DNA from: Balaenoptera acutorostrata
Lineage: Eukaryota > Chordata > Mammalia > Artiodactyla > Balaenopteridae
Reading direction: 5' to 3'
Assembly (NCBI RefSeq): GCF_949987535.1
Contig: NC_080080.1
Coordinates: 58,440,668-58,504,667, forward strand
Length of the DNA stretch: 64,000 nucleotides
The notes beneath the pieces are model-generated. The model was not told where the DNA came from. It searched no databases and was given only the letters and a program-made list of their open reading frames with translations. Made by a program: the position numbers and the translations under genes. Within the stretch, counting starts at the first letter, position 1, and every line of letters starts with the position of its first letter. Below are positions 1 to 10,375 of this stretch, in pieces.

Positions 1-164
1 GGAAAGTCTGTTGGTTGAAAACTAAAGCTGTCTAGATTTTAGGTACAATGTCCCTAAAATAGTAGCTTCGTTTGCAGTTTGTGCCCAGGTCTGGTATGTG
101 GGGTTTCTCGTTCAACCTGGAAACTCTGTGCCTAAAGAATAATTATTGTAATGATTTTAGAAAT

Positions 165-410
165 AATAACTAATACACATATAGCACTTACTCTACACCA
201 AGCGTGGTTCCAAACACTTTACATATGTTGATTCATTTAGTCTCTACAACTCTTTGAGATTTGTTATCACCATTTTCCGGATATGGGAAACCAAAGCACT
301 AGAGAAGTTAAGAAAGATGCTAAGATCAAACAGCTAACAAAACAAGATCCAGGATTCCAACCCAGGCCATCCATCCCCACTGTCCAAGCTCTAGACACTG
401 TCTGACCATC
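165..410 (-). repeat. MIR SINE, antisense
   Basis: An ancient tRNA-derived MIR reads on the reverse strand. Visible landmarks in forward order are the 'actttacatatgttgattca' block, a degraded 'ccattttccggatatgggaa' block and a cattccaacccaggcc-like head. It is strongly diverged and non-coding. Confidence 0.85.
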
Positions 411-831
411 ACCCATTCCTCCCTGGCAACCTTAGATGCATTTTTCTAGTCACTGCTGTACTCTGCATATAACACTCTGACCTCAGGAAGTGAGCTGTAC
501 ACATGTTCCGTTCCCAGGGATGCCCCACTGCCCCCCACTGCATTACCTGGAGCTGCCACTGGCCTTTGCATTGCCCTGCCCCTTGTTTGTACTTGACTGG
601 TGATGTTGACCCTTCCCCAGATCTGCTGCTTTTGCCATGGACTTCCCAAAACTCCAGCTTCTCCTATTTGTCCCTCATCCATGTCCATTTTCCTCCCCTC
701 CAGGCCTGTGTCATGCAGGTGATGATGTGGTGTCCCCTAGCCCTTCTGATAACCAAAGCTGGACCAGTTTAATACCACTTATTCAAAGAAAGCAAAACAG
801 CACAAAGAGCTAATAAGATGAACTTTCCTAC
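411..831. other. Unassigned single-copy-looking DNA
   Basis: No repeat family, splice-flanked frame or RNA gene is recognised. Short open frames occur on both strands over the same bases, as expected by chance in this moderately GC-rich stretch. Confidence 0.5.
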
Positions 832-949
832 CTTTTTTTTTGGCTGCACCATGCAGCATGCAGGATCTTAGTTCCCCGACCAGGGATCAAACCCATGTCC
901 CCTGCATTGGGAGCACAAAGTCTTAACCACTGGACCACCAGGGAAATCC
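832..949 (-). mobile_element. CHR-1-type tRNA-derived SINE, antisense
   Basis: The reverse complement starts with the cetartiodactyl SINE head ('ctggtggtccagtgg') and carries a box-B-like tRNA segment. The forward strand shows 'gttccccgaccagggat' and a T-run at 833-840, which is the A-tail in reverse. A perfect 13-bp TSD (tgaactttcctac) flanks it at 819-831 and 950-962, so the boundaries are firm. The short body identifies a tail-less CHR-1-like copy. Confidence 0.92.
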
Positions 950-962
950 TGAACTTTCCTAC

Positions 963-2074
963 TCTTGATGCTGATAAGGAAAGAAAAACGAGTTTAACCA
1001 GAGGAATATGTAGGGTGAGAATGTAGGGAGGGATTTGTGAGAGTCAACAGGAAACTTAGTTTTTTTCAATGACATAAAGCTTCAAAGAACTGAAGCTTTA
1101 TTACATCTCATTTCACTTCATTTCTTATAGTGCAGTCTTCTCATTACTTGTCTTAGTGAGGTGAGGAGTGATTTTCGTGAGATACGTAGGAAAGCGTGTC
1201 GGCCTGTGGAAGCAGAACCTGTGTGAAGGCCCTCATGCCCTGAGTAACAGCCTCTTGTGATGACTTTGATGCTTTGTGTTTGTTGGAAGGGAAAACATGG
1301 CTTGTACATGATCTTTTTAAGGGAGAAGAAATGGTGATGTAAGGAAGAGAGGTGATGTGGCTTGTGTGGGATTCTGGGGCAGCAGTGCTGACGGGAGAGG
1401 TATGGCTGGGGTGGAGCAGGGATGGGGGTAGAGATGGCCGTGTGCCAGGCAGCTGCTAACACTTGTTTTGTCAGCAACTTGACTTACACCCTGGGCATTG
1501 TCTATAAGTACATACATCTGATTATAGACACAAAGTAATACGAAATACTTTCTGTTTTCTCAGTGCATGCATTACTTTTATTTTAAAAGTTCTTTGAAAA
1601 AAAAATATTGTGCTGGATTGCGGCTAAAATAGACATATGAAGTGTATCCAAAATTAAACATTTAAACAAAAAAAATACAAGAATTTATTCCATCAAAGGA
1701 GAGTTATAAATTAAAATACTGGTATGGTTATTAAGTAATTGTAATTCCTGGCTTTCAGAAAGGCTGCTTTTGTTCAAAATGTTTTTGGAATTCTTTTAGA
1801 CGCGTCTTTTCTCAGTGTCTTTAAGAGAGAAGAACGATCACTATCATATTCATATTTAATATTGTTTTAGAAAATTTTGGTCACATAAGATAATATGTAT
1901 ATGAGAAAGAGATAAAATTGTTATTATTGTAAAGATATTTTGATTGCATGCCTAGAAAAATTTAAATAATGAGAAATTAATAGAAGTAATTCTAGAGTTT
2001 AGTGAAGTGCCTGCAAATAAGACCAACAAAAAGAAGAAAGCAGTCGCCCTCTAGTTAGAGGGTGACTCCAGTTT
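963..2074. other. Unassigned AT-rich DNA
   Basis: No element or exon is recognised. The stretch holds a short perfect hairpin at 1075-1100. Overlapping frames of up to about 119 codons on the reverse strand at 1118-1517 have no recognisable domain and no conserved-looking composition. Confidence 0.5.
1075..1100. repeat. Perfect inverted repeat (10-bp arms, 6-nt loop)
   Basis: The arms taaagcttca and tgaagcttta flank the loop aagaac. There is no T-run typical of a Pol III terminator, and a bacterial-type terminator role is not applicable here. Confidence 0.9.
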
Positions 2075-2087
2075 ATAACTAGTAAGA

Positions 2088-2373
2088 GGGCTTCCCTGGT
2101 GGCGCAGTGGTTGAGAATCTGCCTGCCAATGCAGGGGACACGGGTTCGAGCCCTGGTCTGGGAAGATCCCACATGCCGCGGAGCAACTGGGCCCGTGAGC
2201 CACAATTACTGAGCCTGCGCGTCTGGAGCCTGTGCTCCGCAACAAGAGAGGCCGCGATAGTGAGAGGCCCGCGCACCGCGATGAAGAGTGGCCCCCGCTC
2301 GCCGCAACTAGAGAAAAGCCCTCGCACAGAAACGAAGACCCAACACAGCCATAAATTAAAAAAAAAAAAAAAA
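2088..2373 (+). mobile_element. Full-length CHR-2 SINE (cetacean)
   Basis: The element begins with 'cttccctggtggcgcagtgg', has a box-B-like 'ggttcgagccctgg' at 2143-2156, a CpG-rich body and an A-tail after 2358. A perfect 13-bp TSD (ataactagtaaga) lies at 2075-2087 and 2374-2386. Many CpG sites are still intact, which together with the perfect TSD points to a young insertion. The body sequence is of the type highly amplified in whales and dolphins and is the strongest taxonomic marker in the window. Confidence 0.96.
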
Positions 2374-2386
2374 ATAACTAGTAAGA

Positions 2387-2820
2387 AAATATAACTTTAA
2401 AAAATTCTCAGTTGCAAAATAAGGTAACTAATGTTACAAAATAATACTACTAAGTATGTGATCTATATGAAGAATTTAAAAAATTTTTGAGTTACAAAAG
2501 AAGATGTAGAAGAAGAAGAAGACTTTTAAATTATATAAAAATATCCATTCTTCATAAATTTGTTGTAAGAGTCAGTGCAGTTTTCTCTGGACTACTTCAA
2601 CATTTTATTTATATAATTACAATAGGATCAAAATTCCAATAGGATTTTGAAGGTAGAATTGCACATGAAGAGAGGAAGAGATGAGACTGGAGCTTAGAAT
2701 AATTCCAAAATTTATTAAAAATAATACTCAAGTGAGGAAATTGTCAGAGAAATCCAAAGTTTAAAATATTCTGTGAAACAACTGGCCTGGACCTTTAAAA
2801 AATGTCATGTCATGAAAGTT
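2387..2820. other. Unassigned AT-rich DNA
   Basis: Nothing recognised apart from a short (GAA)n run near 2505-2521. It may be decayed L1 sequence, because an L1M 3' end follows at 2975. Confidence 0.45.
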
Positions 2821-2822
2821 AA

Positions 2823-2955
2823 AGAGAGAGAGATAGAGAGATGGAGAGAAAGAGTGAGAGAAAGAAGAAGGTAGAAGAGGAGAGGAGAAGGGAGGGAGGG
2901 AAGGAAGGAAGGGAGGGGGAAGTGAGTGAGGCAAAGAGAGAAAGAGAAGAAAGAT
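2823..2955 (+). repeat. GA-rich purine tract
   Basis: About 130 bp of nearly pure purine built from agag, gaaa, ggga and ggaa units, with a few pyrimidine interruptions. It is low-complexity DNA of the homopurine/homopyrimidine type. Confidence 0.9.
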
Positions 2956-2974
2956 GGTCAGAGGACCTGTATTA

Positions 2975-3236
2975 AAAGAGATTAAAGAGACATGACATCA
3001 ACTAAATGTAATGGATGATTCTTGGTCGGATTTTTTTTAAGCTATAAAGTTAACTGTGGATGAATTGAGGAAATTTAAATATTGACTGTGTCGTGGATAA
3101 TAATATTGAATATAATAATGTATTATGGTTACAAAGGAGAATGGCTTTGTTCTTAAGAGATGTATACTGAAATATTTAGAGATGAGGTGTCAGGATGTCT
3201 CCAGGTTACTTTCAAAGAGTTCAGAAAAAAAAAAAT
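2975..3236 (+). mobile_element. L1M LINE 3' end
   Basis: The sequence resembles the 3' untranslated end of old mammalian L1 (L1MB/L1MC class): 'ggaaatttaaatattgactg' at about 3070, 'cttaagagatgtatactgaa' at about 3152, then an A-run at 3226-3236. There is no coding potential. Confidence 0.7.
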
Positions 3237-3339
3237 CAACTTTGCCCTTCCACTCAAAACAAACACTTAACTAGATTATATTGGATAGAAAGTTTAAAAC
3301 ATACATAAATATAAAAAGAAAAAGAAAAGCAGAATTATA

Positions 3340-4110
3340 GTGAATGACATTCTAAGCCTAGAATAAACTGAACAAATCACAAAGAGTCAGAAATTTTAAC
3401 TTTATAGAAATGAAAACCTTATTACATTAAAAAATATTAAAGACTGATTTGGAAAACAATTTGCAGGTTAATATTTTAAGTATTATAAAGAATTCATTCA
3501 AATCGATTTAATATAATCCCCAAATCCGAGGAGATGAATGGCAAAGGTCAACCACAGATATTTCACAAAAGAAATAAAACTAGTAAACAACTGCTAACTC
3601 AAGCATTGCAAATTAAGCAATTAATATTTCAACTCTAAAGTCACTTTCTTTTTTTCAATAACCGTGACTTGCTGGAAAGGATGCAGACAAGCTCCTCTTC
3701 TCTTAACATTGTTGGTGGTGTTACAAAGCCATTCAAGTCTATTGGGAAGTAATTTAGCAGTTCTTATTATGAGTCATAAGAATCATCATACCGTCAGTTC
3801 AGTAATACTATTTCATGGACTCTAGCTTAAGAAAGTAACCCAAAATAGTGGGTAGGGTGAAAACTATGTACAAAAACTTGCCACTCATATTATTATTTAT
3901 AAAAGTGAAATGTTGCAAGTGAGTTAAATGTTTAGCAATAATGGACTATTTAATGAATTATGATGTACTGCCCAAAGGAATATTGTGCAGCTATTAAAAA
4001 TAATGATTATAGAGATTGCATGAAAAAATTATTTTGAAATGTGAAGTTTTAATATGTTGAAAAATTACATGTATAATACAAATGGTATTTTTAAAGCCAA
4101 CTTTATGAAC
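3340..4110 (+). mobile_element. Ancient L1M/HAL1-like LINE fragment
   Basis: The last part of an L1-type ORF2 and 3' region is recognisable in highly decayed form: a 'gctggaaaggatgcagacaa' block at about 3671, a 'gtttagcaataatggacta' block at about 3930 and 'ggaatattgtgcagctatta' at about 3978. Stops interrupt all frames. I cannot separate an L1M from a HAL1 origin by eye. Confidence 0.65.
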
Positions 4111-4918
4111 TGCTCTTTATCATTAAGATAAATATTCATTCAGCTTACCAAAGTTTTTACCCTAAAGGTATATCTTTTTTCCCCAATCAAGGAAGAAAAA
4201 TAATTCAATGAAATCTCCCATGTAAGGCGTTTATCTATATATTAGAGCAAATTTTTATCACTTGCCATTTCATGCTAGAATTGTCCAGAAAGATAAGTAT
4301 TCGAACAACTGTATTTTATTGTTGCTCTTGCTGTATAATTTTCTCATTTATCCACCCTATCATTTTTACCACACTCTGAGTAAATCAACAAGCAGACTGA
4401 GGGAAGATATTCCCAGAGAATGATATATTTGGAATATTCCACTAAATAAGGGTTACTATTGTAAAATTTTTGCCTACCATAGATTTGGCCCCATCTGTGT
4501 ACAGACTACACAGGTCTACCTATACAGCTGAGTATAGTCTGTACCAAGCTACTCTGTAAACTGAAAAATAACTTGTTGAAGACAACTTTATGATTTATTT
4601 TGCCTTCAAGCTCTTTTCGTGGCTTCTCAGGTGCCACTACTATACATTTAGAAAGGCAGACTGATAGGACACCCGAATCATTAGCATCCATGCTTTTATC
4701 TAACTGTAGGTAGAGAAGTTGATATTCTAATTTAAAAACTATTCTATGTCATGTAAATAGAGAATGAAGCAAAGATCACAAAACCCAAAATCTTCTCTAC
4801 AGATATTATCAGTAAATTCTTTGCAGTTAATCTAAGAAAAATCATGTTTTTATAAGCAAAATATTTGATGCTTCATAATTATGGCAAGAATATCAACTGA
4901 TTTGTTGGGATCCAGTGG
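4111..4918. other. Unassigned AT-rich DNA
   Basis: No repeat or gene recognised in this interval. Confidence 0.5.
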
Positions 4919-5019
4919 TGGTTTTTTTTTGTTTTTATTTTTTGGGGGGTTTTTGTTTTGTTTTGTTTTTTGTTTTTTATCCCTAAGGTGACAAAGTAGT
5001 TAAAAAAAAAAAAATAACT
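4919..5019. repeat. T/G-rich low complexity followed by an A-run
   Basis: A T-rich tract with (TTTTG)n at 4919-4978 is followed at 5002-5014 by an A-run. The A-run belongs to the 5' TSD of the downstream L1. Confidence 0.85.
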
Positions 5020-5024
5020 GAGTG

Positions 5025-6363
5025 GGAGACCAGCTTTCCAGAAGATGGGGTAAATATACTTTTCCCTATTCCTTCTCCTAAGAACAACTAAAACTTCTGG
5101 ATATTTTATATAAAACTAACATAAAGGTGAAAAATGGAGAGAAGGCAGACTGGCTAGAGACCTCAGGACCAGAGGAATAATAGGGGTGAGTTCCCTGGGT
5201 TTTCTTTTTGCTTCATATACCCCAGACTTGTTGCTGAAGAAGCTGGCAAACAGGAGATGCCAATGGCACAGACAAAAAAAGCTCTAACAAACAACAAAAA
5301 AGCCTGCTCTCTCTTAGCCCAAAGACAGGAAAGGGACAACCTAGGAAGACAGAAAACTTTTAGACAATAACCATTCTACTTCAGCCGAACACCACAGAAA
5401 AAACTGTGGGCCCAGCCCCACCCACACCAACACAAGGACAGTGGGGAGCCTAGACCTCCACCCTCGTGAAGCTATGAGGGCCCCACCGGGGTGCTCCAGA
5501 GAAGACCAAGTAGGGGGCCTAGATTTTCATCTCATTGGGCAGTAATAACCCCCCTCAGTGGAGCCCAAGTGGAGAACTGGAACTCCCACCCCCAACCAGC
5601 AGGAGCCCCCAACCTCAGATGTCAACAGACTATTTGGGGGACCTTGACTTCTGCCTCCACTTTGCAGTAACCAGACAGGACCTCCCCACTTCCCTCGCCA
5701 GAGGCATGTCAAGGAAAGCCAGTTAAAATAGGGTTAAATGACATCCAGAGTTTCATCACACAATACAAAAATGTCCAGGTTTCAATTGAAAGTCACGCAT
5801 ACTACAAAAAAAACCAAGATCTCAAACTGAATGAAAAAGGCAATCAGTAGAGGCTAACACCAAGACAACAGAGATGTTAGGATTATCTGACAAAGATTTA
5901 AAAGCAGTCATGATAAAAATGATTCAGTGAAAAATTATGAACATGCTTGAAACAAAAGAAAAATAGAAAGCCTCAGCAAAGACATAGAAGATATAAAAAA
6001 GAACCAAGTGGAAATTTCAGAACTGAAAAATACAATAAACTAAATAGAAAGCTCAGTGTATGGACAAAAGAGCAGACTGGAGGGGTCAGAGGAAAGAATT
6101 AGTGAACTGGGAGATAGAACAATAGAAGTTACTGAGCCTGAACAACAGAGAGGAAATAGGCTAAAAAGAAATGAACAGAGCCTCAGAGACCTATGGGACT
6201 ATAGGAAAAGATCTAGCATTTGTGTCATCAGATCACTGGAAGGAGAGAAGAGAGAGGGGCTGAATAATGGCTAAAAACCATTATTGGCAAGAGACTTAGC
6301 CCTACAGCTTTAAGATACTCACCGAACCTCAAATAGAATAAATCTAAAAAAACCCATGCCAAA
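5025..6363 (+). mobile_element. L1M LINE, segment 1: 5' region and ORF1 front
   Basis: This begins a single L1 insertion extending to 10361. The segment from 5025 to about 5700 matches the old L1M 5' region (for example 'tttctttttgcttcatatac' at 5202). From about 5750 an ORF1-like reading follows. The element is flanked by a near-perfect duplication, aaaataactgagtg at 5011-5024 and aaaatagctgagtg at 10362-10375. The duplication supports a near-full-length insertion rather than several independent pieces. Confidence 0.85.
5740..6363 (+). pseudogene. L1 ORF1 (RNA-binding/nucleocapsid-like) remnant
   Basis: L1 ORF1 encodes the trimeric coiled-coil RNA-binding protein needed for retrotransposition. 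An open stretch at 6056-6274 reads RISELGDRTIEV and later NEQSLRDLWDYRKRSSICV. This is the diagnostic junction between the coiled coil and the RRM-like domain. Upstream and downstream parts are broken by stops and frameshifts. The LTR at 6364 splits the ORF, and the remainder resumes at 7202. It is not functional. Confidence 0.85.
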
Positions 6364-6380
6364 TGTATTAGTTAAGGTTC

Positions 6381-6422
6381 TCTCTCCCTCCCTCCCTCCC
6401 TCTCTCCCTCTCTCTCTCTCCT

Positions 6423-6468
<46 letters not shown>
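6381..6468 (+). repeat. (CT)n/(CCCT)n then (CA)n microsatellite
   Basis: A pyrimidine run at 6381-6438 passes directly into a (CA)n run at about 6438-6468, inside the LTR. Confidence 0.95.
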
Positions 6469-6592
6469 CCTATTGGTTCTGTCTACCTTGCAGATTTTGG
6501 ACTTGACAATGTCCACAATAATGTAAGCCAATTCCTTAAAATAAATCTCTCTCTTTCTCAGAGATACAGAACTAATAGAATGTGTGTGCATT

Positions 6593-6795
6593 TATATATA
6601 TGTATATATTTTACATATATGTGTGTTATATATATAAGTATAAATAACACAAATATATATGCATAACCTATATGCATGTATATATATGTGTGTATTATAT
6701 ATATAATACACATATATACACATACAAATATATATGTGTATATATAATACACACACATACAGAGAATACATACACACATACACCCGTACACACAC
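6593..6795. repeat. AT-rich (TATATG/CATATA)n palindromic tract
   Basis: About 200 bp of alternating purine-pyrimidine sequence (tatatatgtg, cacatatata and variants) occurs in both orientations. It is able to fold back on itself and lies between the two inverted LTR arms. Confidence 0.9.
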
Positions 6796-7201
6796 ATCCT
6801 GTTGGTTCTGTCTCTCGGAGAGATTTATTTTAAGGAATTAGCTCACATGACTGTGGAGGCTGACAGGTCCAAAATTGGCACAGTAGGCCAGTAGGTTGTA
6901 GACCTAGGGAAGAGTTGATGTTGTAGTTCAAGTCTGAAGGCAGTCTGCTGGAAGAATTTCCTCTGCCTTAGGGGAGGTCAGTCCTTTTTCTATTAAGGCC
7001 TTCAACTGATTGGATAAAGTCTACCCATCCAATCAGGATTATGGAAGATTATGGAGGCTAATGTGCTTTACTCAAAGTCTACTGATTTAAATGTTAATCT
7101 CATCTAGAAAAATATCTTCACAGAAACATCTAGAATAATATTTGACCAACTATCTGGGTAATGTGGCCTAGCCAAGTTGACAGATACAATTAACTGTCAC
7201 A

Positions 7202-7617
7202 TCAAGATATACCATAATTACACATCTGAAAGTTTTCTTTGTCTGAGACAAATCTTGAAAGCAGCCAGAGAAAAATGATTCCTTACCTATAGGGGAAAAA
7301 CAACCTGAGTGACAGTAGGTTTCTCAGCGGAAACCATTAAGAAAAAAATGACAATATTTTTCTTTCATTGAAAGAAAAGAGCTATCAACCCAGCATTTAT
7401 ACTTAGCAAAAATATCCTTCAGTAATGAACTGAAAATCGAGGCATTCTTAAGTGGAAGAAAACTAAGAGAATATGCTGCGAGCAGATCTACCCTAAAATC
7501 ATTGCTAAAAGAAGTTCTCTAAACAATAAATGAAGGAATCTTGAAACATCAGGAAAGAAGAAAGAACATGGTAAGCAAAAATACGTGTAAATACAATAGG
7601 CTTTTCTGCTCTTGAAG
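7202..7617 (+). pseudogene. L1M LINE, segment 2: ORF1 3' part
   Basis: The L1 resumes after the LTR with 'cttgaaagcagccagagaaa' near 7253 and 'cctataggggaaaaacaacc' near 7287, which encode the C-terminal part of ORF1 in intact L1s. Stops are frequent. Near 7615-7625 the sequence jumps into ORF2 with no endonuclease region. Confidence 0.8.
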
Positions 7618-9470
7618 TTAATATTACCCAGATACCAAAACCAGACAAAGCCAGTACAGAAAAAGAAAACTACCAAGCAATATCTCTCATGAATATAAAA
7701 TTGAAAATCCTTAGCACAATATTAGCAAATAGAATTCAGCAGTATATAGAACAAGTTTTACATTATGGCTAAATGGCATTTATTTTAGGGATGCAAGGAT
7801 GATTCAATGTTTGAAAATCACTCACTGCAATCTACCACATTGACAGTCTAAAGAAGAAAAATCATATGATCATATCAATGCAGAAAAAGCATTTGACAAA
7901 ATTCAGCACTCATTCATGAAAAATCTCTAAGAAAAATAGGAATAGAGGCACCTTCCCAAACCTGATAAATAGCAACTAATATTATATTTAATGGTGAGAA
8001 ACTGCTTTCCCTGTAAAATTGGAAACAAGACAAGGATGTCTGTTCTCAACACTCTTATTCCACATAAGAGTGGAAGAGTTCTAGCCAATGCAGTACAGCA
8101 AGAAAATGAACTAAAGACATATACATGTTGGAAAGGAAAAGAACTGGCCTTATTTGCAGATGACATAATTGCCTATGTAGTACATTCCAAGGAATCTACA
8201 CACACACACACACACAAAAACCCTCCTAGAACTAACAAGTGAGTTAAGTGCGGTCACAGGATACAAGATAAACATACAATTGTATTTCTGTATGCTAGCA
8301 ATGGACACTGAAATTAAAAATACAGTATCACTTACAATTGCTCAAAGCAGAAAATGTATACTTAAGTGTAAATCTAACAAAACATGCATAGGACTTATGT
8401 GCTAAAAACTACAAAACTAATGAAAGAAATTAAAGAATATCTGAATAAATGAAGAGATCAATTCTCCCAAATTGAGATGCGGGTTTAACATAATTACTAT
8501 CAAAATCCCAACAAGGCATTTTGTAGTTGTACATAATAGTATTCTAAAATTAAATGGAAAGGCAAAGGAACTAGAATAGCTAAAACAATTTTGAAAAAAA
8601 AAAGGATCAAGTAGAAGAATAAATTTCAAGTCATATAGTAATCCATACTGTGTCTGTTTGCAGAGAGATGGTCACATAGATCAATAGAGCAGAAGAGAGA
8701 ACCTAGAAATAGACATACAAAAAAATGCCTGATTTTTGGTAAAGGTGTAAAAGCAATTCAATGTAGGAAAAGATAACATTTTCAACAAACAGTGGTGGAG
8801 CAATTGGACATCCAAAGGAAAAAAAAAAAAAAGAACCTTAACCTTAGTCTCATACTTATACAAAAATTAACTCAAAATGTCTCATGAATTTAAATGTAAA
8901 ATATACAACTAGAAAAAATAGGGGAAAATCTTTGCAATGTAGGGCTAGGCAAAGAGGTCTCAGATTTGGCACCAAAAGTACGGTTAATAAAAGAAAAATT
9001 GTAAATTGGACTTTATTAAAATTAAAAACTTTTATTTGCAAAGGACTCTGTTAAGAGGATATAAAGGCAAGCTAAAGAGTGGGAGAAAATATTTGCAAAC
9101 CACATACCCAACAAAAGGCTAATATCTAAAATATATAAAAAATTTCAGAACTCAACAGTAGAAAAAAACCAAGTGATTAAAGTTAAACATGGGCAAAAGA
9201 CATGAACAGACCTCCTTTCATTTGAGGATATACAGATAGTCAAATAAACACATGGAAAGATATTCAAAATCATTAGCCATCAGGGAAATGCAAATTAAGA
9301 CTGCAATAAGATATTACTACGTCTATCAGAATGGCTAAAATAAAAAATAGTGACAACACTGAATGCTGGAGAAGATGCAGAGAAACTGGATCATTCATAT
9401 ATTTGCAGATGGAAATGTAAAATGTTGCAGCCACTCCATAAAAAAATTTCTTAAAAAACTAAACATGCAG
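7618..9470 (+). pseudogene. L1M LINE, segment 3: ORF2 reverse transcriptase to C-terminus
   Basis: ORF2 of L1 encodes an endonuclease and a reverse transcriptase. Here only the part from the reverse transcriptase onward survives. The catalytic FADD motif reads at 8153-8164 in a short open stretch (ELALFADDIIAYV), preceded by 'gcagaaaaagcatttgacaa' near 7881. A (CA)n at 8197-8216 and many stops break the frame. The apurinic endonuclease domain and the start of the RT are missing, so the copy carries an internal deletion. It is not functional. Confidence 0.88.
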
Positions 9471-9738
9471 GACTTCCCTGGTTGTGCAGTGGATAAGACT
9501 CTGTGCTCCCAATGCAGGGCCCAGGTTCGTTCCCTGGTCAGGGAACTAGATCCCACATGCATGCTGCAACTAAGAGTTCGCATACCACAACTAAGGAGCC
9601 CGCAAGCCACAACTAAGGAGCCCACGTGCTGAAACTAAGGAGCCGTCAAGCCGCAACTAAGGAGCCCACCTGCCACAACTAAGACCTGGCACAACCAAAT
9701 AAATAAAAATAAATATTTAAACAAACAAACAAACAAAC
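9471..9738 (+). mobile_element. CHR-type SINE with tandem internal units, inserted in L1
   Basis: The SINE starts 'gacttccctggttgtgcagt'. It carries five or so diverged copies of a roughly 20-bp unit around 'caactaaggagcc' at 9580-9690, then (AAAC)n/(AAAT)n tail sequence to 9738. A TSD of about 18 bp (aaaaaactaaacatgcag and the same with one A-to-G change) lies at 9453-9470 and 9739-9756. L1 sequence is collinear on both sides. Confidence 0.93.
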
Positions 9739-9756
9739 AAAAAACTGAACATGCAG

Positions 9757-10361
9757 CTACCATATGACCCAGCAGTTGTACTAAGAGGCATTCATCCCAG
9801 AGAAATTAAGACTTATATTGACACAAAAAGTTATACATGAATGTTTTATAGCAGTTTTATTCATAATAGCCAAAAACTGGAAGCAGCCAAATGACCTTCA
9901 GTAGATGAATGATTAAATAAGCTGCGGAACATCCATACCATGGAATACTATGCAGCAGTAAAAAGGACTTGCCAGTGAATTATGCTGGGTGAAAAAAAAA
10001 GCCAATTCCCAAATGTTACACACTGTACAATTCCATTTATTTAACATTTTTGAGATGACAATACTACAGAAATGAAAAACAGACTACGTAGTAGTTGCCG
10101 GGGGTTAAGGAGAGGGTCAGGGTGGGAGGTGAGGGGGTGTGGCTGTAATAGGTCAACATGAGGGATCCTTGAAGTGATGGAAATGTTCTGTTTCTTGATT
10201 GTATCAGTGTCAACATCCTGATAGTGATACTGTGCTATAGTTTCGCACAATATGATGAAGTAGTAAAGGACAGTGGATAAAGGATACATGGAATCTCTCT
10301 GTATTGTCTCTTACAACTTCATGTGACTCTACAGTTATCTCCAAATAAAAGTTTAATTTAA
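9757..10361 (+). mobile_element. L1M LINE, segment 4: 3' end
   Basis: This covers the ORF2 tail ('ggaatactatgcagcagtaa' at 9942) and the 3' untranslated region. 'cagtgtcaacatcctgatag' lies at about 10206. An AATAAA-containing end at 10344-10361 is followed by the 3' copy of the L1 target duplication. Confidence 0.85.
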
Positions 10362-10375
10362 AAAATAGCTGAGTG

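Larger units (their letters stand above)
6364..7201 (-). mobile_element. LTR (ERVL/MaLR-like, MLT2-like) inserted in L1, with internal fold-backs
   Basis: A solo LTR on the reverse strand starts TGTATTAG at 6364 and ends TGTCACA at 7195-7201, giving the TG...CA ends of a retroviral LTR. The L1 ORF1 sequence continues on both sides. The region 6811-7201 is collinear with the family: 'ggaattagctcacatgactg' and 'ggccttcaactgattggata' are landmarks. Between 6380 and 6820 it is disturbed: a CT/CA microsatellite, an inverted copy of an internal LTR segment (6466-6556) and an AT-rich palindromic tract are inserted. Subfamily assignment is uncertain. No viral genes are present. Confidence 0.75.

Noticed and set aside
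2143..2156. tRNA box-B-like sequences as tRNA genes
   Set aside because: They are SINE heads at 832-949, 2088-2373, 9471-9738, 33183-33336, 42450-42812 and 49771-49989; none can fold into a full tRNA.
6558..6797. Reverse-strand frames rich in Tyr, Ile, Cys and Val
   Set aside because: They are translations of an AT/GT-rich microsatellite tract.
8153..8164. Reverse transcriptase FADD motif as sign of an active element
   Set aside because: The L1 copy is full of stops, lacks the endonuclease region and is ancient.
9580..9690. Regularly spaced short repeats resembling a CRISPR-like array
   Set aside because: They are the known tandem internal units of the CHR SINE, in a mammalian genome.
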